A DNA stretch of 64,000 nt from NCBI RefSeq assembly GCF_963528755.1, contig NZ_CAURXA010000002.1:248001-312000 (forward strand), written 5' to 3'. Under the pieces are notes generated by a model. It was not told the origin of the DNA, did not search any database, and worked only from the letters and a program-made list of their open reading frames with translations. The stretch is from Selenomonas sp963528755 (GTDB lineage: Bacteria > Bacillota > Negativicutes > Selenomonadales > Selenomonadaceae). Positions 34,463 through 40,846 of this stretch are shown here, piece by piece (positions within the stretch are counted from its first letter, which is position 1; every line of letters starts with the position of its first letter). The translations under genes were made by a program, and so were the position numbers.

Positions 34463-35191
34463 TTACAGATACTCCTCCAACTTCTCTCGATCCAAGATAT
34501 GAATCGTGCGCGACTCCACTGCGAGGATGCCCTCCTTCTGCATGGCGCTCAGCTCGCGCGAAAGAGCTGGGCGCGACACTGCGAGATAGATCGCCGTAGA
34601 CTCGCGGCTCTCCGATAAGCAGATCTTACCGTCCGCCTTCTGCGGCTGCAACATCAGATAGCGTGCGATTTTGCCGCGCAAAGAGCCGCTCGCGAGCACC
34701 TTAAGCATATTGTTCATCTGGTACGCCTTGCGTGCGAAATCACGCAGCAGATTGCGCTGCAGGAGTCCCTGCAGGCGCACGCGCTGCGCTCTTTCCGGAT
34801 CGTCTGCCTCGCCGAAATCGTCCTCCGCAGCGCCCTGCGTCAACATGCGGCTCGAAATCTCCAAAAGCTCCGTCGCTGCGAGCGCCTGCGTGAACATATC
34901 GTAGGCATGGCGCTCGATGAAGAGATATACCTCGCCGAACATCACTCCGGGTTTTCGTATCTCCCCTAAGAAGATCTGCCGCCCCGAATACGTGTCCTTC
35001 AGTATGCGCACAGCGCCTGAGACGAGCAGAAAAAGGCGCTCGGGCACATCACCCTCGTGAAAGATGATCTCGCCCTTCTTGTAGTGCACGAGACGCACTT
35101 GGCTCGATGCGAGAAGCGCCTCAACATCCTCATCCGTCATGCCGCGCGCAAGGCTCGTTCCCTTGAGCTGCTCCTTGATTTCCTGACGCAT
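34463..35191 (-). CDS. Crp/Fnr-family transcriptional regulator
   Basis: The 242 residues contain a cyclic-nucleotide-binding-like domain (KKGEIIFHEGDVPERLFLLVSGAV, then FGEVYLFI) and a C-terminal winged helix with recognition region STAIYLAVSRPALSRELSAM. The N-terminal cysteines of oxygen-sensing Fnr are absent, and the cAMP-contact Arg/Ser pair is not evident, so the ligand is unknown. An acidic insert (AAEDDFGEADDPER, about 120) is unusual. The flavin reductase gene lies 18 bases upstream on the same strand, so the two are likely cotranscribed and the regulator may respond to redox or NO. Confidence 0.9.
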   Translation of the reverse strand: MRQEIKEQLKGTSLARGMTDEDVEALLASSQVRLVHYKKGEIIFHEGDVPERLFLLVSGAVRILKDTYSGRQIFLGEIRKPGVMFGEVYLFIERHAYDMFTQALAATELLEISSRMLTQGAAEDDFGEADDPERAQRVRLQGLLQRNLLRDFARKAYQMNNMLKVLASGSLRGKIARYLMLQPQKADGKICLSESRESTAIYLAVSRPALSRELSAMQKEGILAVESRTIHILDREKLEEYL

Positions 35192-35209
35192 GTCTGCCTC
35201 CCAGAACTC

Positions 35210-35716
35210 TTAGCCGCGAACGAGAACCTTCTCGATCTCCGCCGCATACATCGTATGGTAATCCTTCTCGGGATACCACTTCACATCGCATTCGCGCTCG
35301 ATGAAGCACTCGGGCTGCAGCTCCTGCGCATAGAGCTTGCGGCAAAAGAGCGCCAGCCGCGCCTCCGAAAAGTAGGTGAAGCCCCCTTCCGAAAGCGGCG
35401 TAAGTCCCGCCTTCTCGATCTTCGCCTCATCGCGCCCCGACACCGTTCCAAGGTAGTTCAAGACCTTGCGCTTCGACTCGTCGAGCACGGAAAGCGTGAA
35501 GCCTTCTGCCCCATCAACGAACTCCTTCGTATAGCGCTGCGGACGGATGAAGATGAACACGACCGGCTTGCCCCAGAGCACACCCATGCCGCCCCAAGAG
35601 GCCGTCATCGCGTTCGCCTTGCCATTCTTCTCGCCGCAGACGACGAGCCAATCCTTGCCGATCAGCGTAAATACATTATCCTGCAAATCCTGCGGCTGAA
35701 TCTCCTTGAATGCCAT
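35210..35716 (-). CDS. Flavin reductase-like FMN-binding protein
   Basis: The 168 residues resemble the flavin reductase/FMN-binding split barrel family (MTASWGGMGVLWGKPVVFIF, IRPQRYTKEFVDGAEGFTLSV, LGTVSGRDEAKIEKAGL). Members reduce flavins with NAD(P)H or act as FMN oxidoreductases. The ATG at 35716 follows AAGGAGG with a spacing of 8; a Met six codons upstream lies before that site. It is 18 bases ahead of the Crp/Fnr regulator gene and probably forms an operon with it. Confidence 0.85.
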   Translation of the reverse strand: MAFKEIQPQDLQDNVFTLIGKDWLVVCGEKNGKANAMTASWGGMGVLWGKPVVFIFIRPQRYTKEFVDGAEGFTLSVLDESKRKVLNYLGTVSGRDEAKIEKAGLTPLSEGGFTYFSEARLALFCRKLYAQELQPECFIERECDVKWYPEKDYHTMYAAEIEKVLVRG

Positions 35717-35814
35717 ATTATGTTCCTCCTTCATTGGTTCCTCAGGCTCTATTCGCCTTTTCTCCTACACCTGATCTTTGCTAAAATGAGCATTTTATAA
35801 ACATCAAACTTCTA

Positions 35815-36204
35815 TCACAGCCACCTCTCCCGCAGCTCCTCCGCCAGCTGCTCGAACATCGCGATGAACTTCTCCTGACTGTCACGAATAATGGAAAGCG
35901 CGATTGGCTCACTGCAAAAGTGCGCCACATTGTTACGCGCCTGTAAGGCCGCAAGCCAAAGTTCTTCATCCTTGACCATCCGCGCCTGATACGCCAACTC
36001 GATGACGCTCTTCGGCGAGCCGCTCTTATGCTCACCATAGCCGCTCAATTCCAGCTGTTCTTTCATCGCTTTCCATGCCTGCTCGAAGCATATCTCGAAA
36101 AGCGACACCATGCCCGCCGTCGCAATCGTATCATAGGGAGGCTTCTTCCCCTTGATCTCCTTAAGATTCTGTAGTGCCTTGAAGAAATTCTCTGCCTTTT
36201 TCAT
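35815..36204 (-). CDS. hepT: HepT-like HEPN protein (HI0074-type), partner of MntA
   Basis: This all-alpha protein of 129 residues belongs to the nucleotidyltransferase substrate-binding (HI0074/HEPN) family, the RNase toxin of MNT-HEPN (type VII) pairs. The catalytic Rx4H motif is present in ARNNVAHFC (R-NNVA-H). In the usual Rx4HxY the final tyrosine is the AMPylation target of MntA; here that position is Cys. The ATG at 36204 (MKKAENFF) matches the family start and overlaps the mntA 3' end by 44 bases. It is the last gene of the four-gene set. Confidence 0.85.
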   Translation of the reverse strand: MKKAENFFKALQNLKEIKGKKPPYDTIATAGMVSLFEICFEQAWKAMKEQLELSGYGEHKSGSPKSVIELAYQARMVKDEELWLAALQARNNVAHFCSEPIALSIIRDSQEKFIAMFEQLAEELRERWL

Positions 36205-36475
36205 AAAGCAAAACACCATCCCTCTGAATCTCTTCCAAAAGCTCCGGCTGCACAGGACCATCCAAGTTGACGACATCGAACATCAAGAGTGTCGGCAGCT
36301 CTTCGTCTACATCGAGCGAAAACCGCACAACGTCGCCGCCTGCAACCGCGAGATCGACATCGCTGCGCTCCCAGTTGTCCCCGCGCGCCCGCGAGCCGAA
36401 GAGCACAACGCGTGACAAGCCATACTTGCGTGCGAGCCGCACGATTCCTTCGCGAATAGTATTCGGCAGATTCAT
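36161..36475 (-). CDS. mntA: MntA-like nucleotidyltransferase (minimal, antitoxin type)
   Basis: The 104 residues have the minimal nucleotidyltransferase fold with the GS-x10-DxD motif (GSRARGDNWERSDVDLAV) and a third carboxylate in LLMFDVVNLD. In characterised pairs MntA neutralises HepT by adding AMP to it. The ATG at 36475 (MNLPNTIREG) has a perfect GGGAGG 7 bases upstream; the open frame before it is not coding. Overlap with hepT indicates coupling. Bases around its start (36451-36500) recur at 38543-38591. Confidence 0.9.
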   Translation of the reverse strand: MNLPNTIREGIVRLARKYGLSRVVLFGSRARGDNWERSDVDLAVAGGDVVRFSLDVDEELPTLLMFDVVNLDGPVQPELLEEIQRDGVLLYEKGREFLQGTTES

Positions 36476-36562
36476 CGAAAAACCTCCCAGTCTGCGCCTA
36501 TTCCATACGCCATACCCTCGCAGTTTCCATCCTCTCCCGCTATGCCTGCAGACTGCTGCCAT

Positions 36563-37219
36563 TCAGCAAGCAAGAAGTCGTTTTTGCAATTCCTGCCAAA
36601 AATATCGAAAACTCGGAGATTCATTTGTAGCACAGTCCATATACTTGCCGATCTTCTCCGCCCACTCTTTCTTGCGCGAACCAATTTCCCGATAAGAAGC
36701 GCACGACTTTTTTAAGTTTCTGAGACCACCCTTATGAATCGCTTCCGCCAGAACTTCCCATGTCCCGCAAATACTGTCTTGTTCATAGCTGTCCAACACC
36801 TGCTTTTTCGCCAGAGGATACGCCTTGTAGATGGCTGCTTTATCCCCTAATAACCACGCCTCCACCTCTTCCACCGCGATGCAGAACACTCGGTCGACTG
36901 CGATATGGTTTTTAACGGCAACCTCTTCCAACGCGAGACGAAATTCCGCCGTATCGCGGTCATCGTTATCCACAATCACAAAAATGGCTGCTTGGATGCC
37001 CTGCAAACTTTTAGAAAAACCTCGCAAATAGGTGGCCAGATCATTGAGCAATTTTCCTGTCTTTATCTCCTTCACCGTATTTTTCCTAGTGAAACCGCCA
37101 ATCCCATGAAAATGCTTAACATCATACGTCAGCAAAGAGACGCTATCCTTCAGCTTCCCTATCAGCACCTCGATCAAAGCGGCACTCGATGAGTCCTCAA
37201 TCATGAATTGAATATGCAC
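36563..37219 (-). CDS. TOPRIM/DUF4276-like protein paired with an AAA ATPase
   Basis: The 218-residue protein has a TOPRIM-like pattern. An acidic first strand (FMIEDSSSAALIEVLIGKL, Glu at about 8) is followed by a DxD-type motif (AAIFVIVDNDDRDTAEF, about 90). The segment CIAVEEVEAWLLGD matches DUF4276-type proteins, which are probably nucleases. The start is a GTG (37219) with GAGGAG 9 bases upstream, 12 bases after the ATPase stop. The pairing with an OLD-like ATPase suggests a split OLD-type effector. mntA follows after 87 bases. The fold is inferred from short motifs. Confidence 0.7.
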   Translation of the reverse strand: MHIQFMIEDSSSAALIEVLIGKLKDSVSLLTYDVKHFHGIGGFTRKNTVKEIKTGKLLNDLATYLRGFSKSLQGIQAAIFVIVDNDDRDTAEFRLALEEVAVKNHIAVDRVFCIAVEEVEAWLLGDKAAIYKAYPLAKKQVLDSYEQDSICGTWEVLAEAIHKGGLRNLKKSCASYREIGSRKKEWAEKIGKYMDCATNESPSFRYFWQELQKRLLAC

Positions 37220-37231
37220 AAGATCGACTCC

Positions 37232-38458
37232 TCAACCAAAATATGTATCGTACCATAAATCGCCCAAGCAAACGCCCTCTTCGACCAAAGCATTAACGAA
37301 GCGATAATCCGATGCGCGCTTGATTGTAGAAAATCCCTGCGAGTCTTTTTCCAACACCCATACCTGCTTCGGCTGCAATGCATTGACGAAAAAAGGACTG
37401 TGCGTTGTCACAAATACCTGCTTCGCATATCCCGTGCCCACATTCTTATCCATTTCTTCAGCAAGTTTTCCCAAATATTTATGATACAGACCATTTTCCG
37501 GCTCTTCCACAAATACAAGCTGCCTTGGATTCCTCTCATTGAGCAAGAGATAATAAGCAAAGAGCTTCAACGTACCATCGGACATTCTTTGTGAAAAAAA
37601 CGGTTTCTCGAACCCTTTCTGCCAAAACTCCAAAACCATTTGACCATTCGGCAGTTTGAGCGGCTCGATTCTCTCGATATTCGGTATCTTGCCCTTTATT
37701 TCTTCCAAGACTTTCTTGAATGCCTTGGGATTTTCACGGTACATATACTGCGCAACATTATTCAGATTGCTTCCCGTGCGATTCAGATACGGACTTGGCA
37801 CGACCGTCTGTACCTGACGCGCAGCATCGGGAGTAAAATAGCATAAATACCAACTCTGCAAGAAATTCAGAAACTTTTCAATACGCGAATATTGCTTCAT
37901 CGCCCCGAGTGTTACAACCCCCAATTTGCGCAAATCGGCAAGGCGCACATCTTTCTTCTCGCCGCGATCAATGCCGCAGTCATCGTCCATACCACCATCA
38001 TCACCTTCGAAAGCATAGCCACGGCCTTCTTTCAGATACAAAAAAGAAAGTGGTCTACCGCTTTTATGCCCCATGCGGCGTTGCCTCAATCGCTCCTCTT
38101 TCACATAAGGTCTGCCCGCATCATCCTTATCAATCGTAAGCTCATAGGTTATAGGACGTGTATTCGATGTTTCTCGATAATATATTTCAAAATGGATAGC
38201 TTCTTGGCTGCCTTGCGAAAGCAATTGATCATATCCCCCACGATTATTTGCATCGCAAGCAGTTTCCACATCCGTGGACAAGCAATCCGATAGGAAGCCG
38301 AACGCATCCGCCAATGTGCTCTTCCCGTTTCCGCTCTGCCCGATAATTGCGACCATATTGCCGAATTCCTCGTTGCTCGTATCACTGAGAAGCTTCCCCA
38401 TTTTGATATTTTTCAATGACCCATAATTTTGGATCCCCATCCCCAGAATTTTCCCCAT
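37232..38458 (-). CDS. OLD-like AAA (AAA_21/AAA_15) ATPase
   Basis: The 408-residue ATPase is of the RecF/OLD/SMC-like class. It shows Walker A AIIGQSGNGKSTLADAFGFL (40-48 core), an ABC-like signature FSQRMSDGTLKLFAYYLL, Walker B RQLVFVEEPENGLYHKYL and a switch motif VTTHSPFFVNALQP. The middle part is unique and lacks a fused TOPRIM, which instead follows as a separate gene. Such ATPases are common sensors in phage-defence systems. The ATG at 38458 follows GGAGAGG and overlaps the stop of the 36-codon leader ORF (TGATG). Base composition is lower in GC than the flanks. Confidence 0.88.
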   Translation of the reverse strand: MGKILGMGIQNYGSLKNIKMGKLLSDTSNEEFGNMVAIIGQSGNGKSTLADAFGFLSDCLSTDVETACDANNRGGYDQLLSQGSQEAIHFEIYYRETSNTRPITYELTIDKDDAGRPYVKEERLRQRRMGHKSGRPLSFLYLKEGRGYAFEGDDGGMDDDCGIDRGEKKDVRLADLRKLGVVTLGAMKQYSRIEKFLNFLQSWYLCYFTPDAARQVQTVVPSPYLNRTGSNLNNVAQYMYRENPKAFKKVLEEIKGKIPNIERIEPLKLPNGQMVLEFWQKGFEKPFFSQRMSDGTLKLFAYYLLLNERNPRQLVFVEEPENGLYHKYLGKLAEEMDKNVGTGYAKQVFVTTHSPFFVNALQPKQVWVLEKDSQGFSTIKRASDYRFVNALVEEGVCLGDLWYDTYFG

Positions 38459-38568
38459 CAAATCCTCTCCTTCTCCGCGCACTCGCGTACCAAAAAACAC
38501 AACAGACAATATACTGCAATGATAACAGCTCTGCCGCTCCCCTCGCGGATAGATTTCGGCAGATTCAT
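38458..38568 (-). CDS. 36-residue leader ORF: mntA start fused to a new tail, coupled to the ATPase gene
   Basis: The small ORF starts at an ATG with a perfect GGGAGG 7 bases upstream. Its first residues MNLPKSIREG nearly repeat the MntA start MNLPNTIREG, then the frame continues into unrelated sequence with a hydrophobic stretch (AVIIAVYCLLCFLV) and stops in a TGATG overlap with the ATPase ATG. It looks like a recombinant in which the mntA translation start was joined upstream of the ATPase. It may serve as a leader for coupling or be a non-functional remnant. Confidence 0.45.
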   Translation of the reverse strand: MNLPKSIREGSGRAVIIAVYCLLCFLVRECAEKERI

Positions 38569-38591
38569 CGAAAAACCTCCCAGTCTGCGCC
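38543..38591 (-). repeat. Duplicate of the mntA start region
   Basis: It matches 36451-36500 with about three differences, including an exact run of 38 bases covering the ribosome site, the ATG and sequence just upstream. It joins repeat copy 3 within the shared bases CAGTCTGCGCCT. Confidence 0.85.
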
Positions 38592-38620
38592 TTCGGCTTG
38601 ACCTCTTGGGGCTTCATGGT
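38576..38620 (+). repeat. Dispersed palindromic repeat, copy 3 (5' truncated)
   Basis: It carries only the right half of the unit (CAGTCTGCGCCTTCGGCTTG to GGGGCTTCATGGTA). The left half is replaced by the mntA start duplicate. Confidence 0.8.
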
Positions 38621-38643
38621 AAACTACACGCACAAACGTCCAC

Positions 38644-38726
38644 TTTGTGGACATTGTGCGCCGCCCTTACAGAAGCCTAGCCAATCGGTCTGCGCCTTCG
38701 GCTTGACCTCTTGGGGCTTCATGGTA
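38644..38726 (+). repeat. Dispersed palindromic repeat, copy 4
   Basis: A full 83-base unit follows copy 3 with a period of 106 bases. Its stems are GAAGCC/GGCTTC, CCAA/TTGG, GGTC/GACC and GCC/GGC. They differ from copies 1-2 by paired changes that keep the helices. Confidence 0.85.
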
Positions 38727-38937
38727 AAACGATAACAGAAACACCATTCTTGTTCAATAGTTTTATATAGTTTATAACATTTTATAGTTTGTTACCTAAA
38801 TTTTATAACATCAGCACAACAACATAACACACATTTACATCTTTGTTACATTGTTCAATCATATGCAACAAATTCCGCCACTCGCTTACATCCATGCATC
38901 GTCATCTTGCATCCTCGTCCGAGAACATCGTCTTCCC
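38727..38937. promoter_or_regulatory. AT-rich gap with short direct repeats upstream of the defence-like operon
   Basis: TTGTTCAAT occurs at 38750 and 38850, TTTATAACAT at 38771 and 38802, and TTTGTTAC at 38788 and 38842. No gene is seen. The gap lies between the virK-like gene end and the ATPase operon and probably holds the operon promoter and operator sites. Confidence 0.4.
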
Positions 38938-39840
38938 TTATTTCAAGAGCTTCCCCATATTCTCCGCAATCTGCACATCCACATCATCTAAAAAAACAAA
39001 GCGGCGACGGTAAACGGCGCGCTTTCTCGTCGGCACTTCCTCCATCGTCTTTCGTGTCTCAACGAGCGGAAGTTCATAGAAGCGTGCATCCACCAGCACA
39101 TGGCCGCCCGCTTCTTCCCAGAAAGCGCCGAAATCCGTCTTGAGCTTGCGGTCGCGACGGATATGGTTGTTCGCGTAATAGCCCTCGTTCGATACGGCAT
39201 AAATATGCTTAAGCCCCAAAGCTCTTGCAACTGCCTGCGTCATATAGAGGATGAGATTCTTCGTGCGGTAGGCATGACACGCCTTCGTCACCTGCTTGAC
39301 GACATCCTTCGCATTTTCCATATTCGGCCCCTGCATCGCACCGATCCACATCGCCATCTCGCCATCCGGCGCTTCATTCAGCCAGAAGATGATCTGATAA
39401 AGCGCACTCTCACCAAGTCGCAGCATGACGGAAAGAAGCCCCTCCTTGCGCTGTCCCGGTTCGAAAAGAAGAAACGCAGCGAGTTCTTTCTCCATGCATG
39501 CCGCACCATGCCAGAGCGGCACGGATTTATGCCGATAAAGATCTAGTAGGATATCCTCTGCCAACACATTCCGCAAGAACCTTATATGCGTCTCAACAAG
39601 CGCAGCGCGTTCCTCAAACGTGGACTTGTTATAGAAAAACGCCCGCGTCGGCTGCTCATAGACGAACGGACACACATCTGCCACCTGCTGCAAGACTGCA
39701 TCCTGCTGAAAAAAAGCGTCAATCTGCCGCATCCGCGAGCGATTCGCCATCGCACGCGCACAAAACACCACGCAGCGACGCGCTTCGCGCGGATTCGACA
39801 TGTTATATATTTTCTTCCCTAAGCTCCAAAAACTCTGCAC
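38938..39840 (-). CDS. VirK/YbjX family (DUF535) protein
   Basis: The 300 residues match the VirK/YbjX/DUF535 family, for example LGLKHIYAVSNEGYYANNH, RRDRKLKTDFGAFWEEAGG and RAVYRRRFVFLDDVD near the C-terminus. Family members in enterobacteria affect surface proteins and resistance to antimicrobial peptides; the biochemical activity is unknown. The start is a GTG (39840) with AAGGAG 8 bases upstream. It has the same orientation as the following polysaccharide genes, but an 88-base gap separates it from the GT17 gene. Confidence 0.88.
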   Translation of the reverse strand: MQSFWSLGKKIYNMSNPREARRCVVFCARAMANRSRMRQIDAFFQQDAVLQQVADVCPFVYEQPTRAFFYNKSTFEERAALVETHIRFLRNVLAEDILLDLYRHKSVPLWHGAACMEKELAAFLLFEPGQRKEGLLSVMLRLGESALYQIIFWLNEAPDGEMAMWIGAMQGPNMENAKDVVKQVTKACHAYRTKNLILYMTQAVARALGLKHIYAVSNEGYYANNHIRRDRKLKTDFGAFWEEAGGHVLVDARFYELPLVETRKTMEEVPTRKRAVYRRRFVFLDDVDVQIAENMGKLLK

Positions 39841-39928
39841 AGCTTGTTCTCCTTAGCATCCAAACCCATTTCATTATACGATGCTGCATTTATCATTGTT
39901 TCTTTAAAATCAAACTCAATCATGGTTC

Positions 39929-40834
39929 TCAGCCATGATACATATACGGATACTTCTTCGCAAACCATTCAATCCACGGAATATCCATATCCTCCAAGGT
40001 ACGTTTTTTCAAATACTCATCTCGCCACCAAATATAGCCTTTCTCCAGCGCTTCTTCGATCACTTGATTCTGCTCTTCTTCTGGCAAACTATAAATGGGA
40101 TTGCACATTCCGTCGGATGTCGAGTTGATCTTATTGCGAATCATCTTCAGACCACCCAAAGATGAAAAGTGCCAGCCGCCGTATACCAGCGGAAACTGAT
40201 TACGCCGTGAACGCAGCGTTTGCATATCCGTGATCTGCCCATATTCCGCAAGAATCAAACCGCACCAGTTCGAATCTCTTTGATAATTGATAAAAAAATT
40301 ATACATCGTCTGCTCACATACCACAGGGCTATACCGCAAGAACTCCCGTATGGACGATCGTTTTCTCATATAAGGCAATGACCGCAAAAAACAACGCGTA
40401 TTGCGCGACAAACCGCGCAGCCCCTCACGCTCTGCCACACGTTCGAACGTAGAAAAAATATGAACTTCACCCAAGCCATCTTTCACTTGTTGCAAAAGCT
40501 CCGGCGTAGCAAATTCATCGACATCGGACAAAAGGATAATATCGTCGGCCTTGCAGTCAACAAGAGCATTCTTGATATAATTTCGCTGAAAAATCTCAAT
40601 TGACCAGTCGCTTTCATATGGCATTTCTTCCTCAATCGCCACATAGCGAATTTTTTTCTCGTAAGGTGCAAAGAGCATCTCATATTTAGGGAAATTAAAC
40701 TCTTTAGGCTTATTTTGAAACGTACGATTTCCCTCGACAATGACAAACAAATCGACAACATCGTAAAGCATCTTCAAACGCCATTCAAGAAGTTCATATT
40801 CGTTATAAAACGTAAAACAATCGTAAATCGCCAA
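39929..40834 (-). CDS. Family 17 glycosyltransferase (beta-1,4-GlcNAc transferase type)
   Basis: The 301 residues match GT17: IYDCFTFYNEYELLEWRLKM at the start, VDLFVIVEGNRTFQNKPKEF, DDIILLSDVDEFATPELL (the DxD-like site) and GGWHFSSLGGLKMIRNKINS. In eukaryotes the family transfers bisecting GlcNAc; bacterial members act on surface glycans. The start is a TTG 12 bases after the LtaS-like stop, so the two are probably cotranscribed. The acceptor here is unknown, but LPS or capsule is likely. Confidence 0.9.
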   Translation of the reverse strand: MAIYDCFTFYNEYELLEWRLKMLYDVVDLFVIVEGNRTFQNKPKEFNFPKYEMLFAPYEKKIRYVAIEEEMPYESDWSIEIFQRNYIKNALVDCKADDIILLSDVDEFATPELLQQVKDGLGEVHIFSTFERVAEREGLRGLSRNTRCFLRSLPYMRKRSSIREFLRYSPVVCEQTMYNFFINYQRDSNWCGLILAEYGQITDMQTLRSRRNQFPLVYGGWHFSSLGGLKMIRNKINSTSDGMCNPIYSLPEEEQNQVIEEALEKGYIWWRDEYLKKRTLEDMDIPWIEWFAKKYPYMYHG

Positions 40835-40846
40835 TATCCTGCATCC

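Noticed and set aside
34463..35191. Oxygen-sensing Fnr
   Set aside because: The N-terminal Fe-S cysteines are missing, so only a general Crp/Fnr-family call is made.
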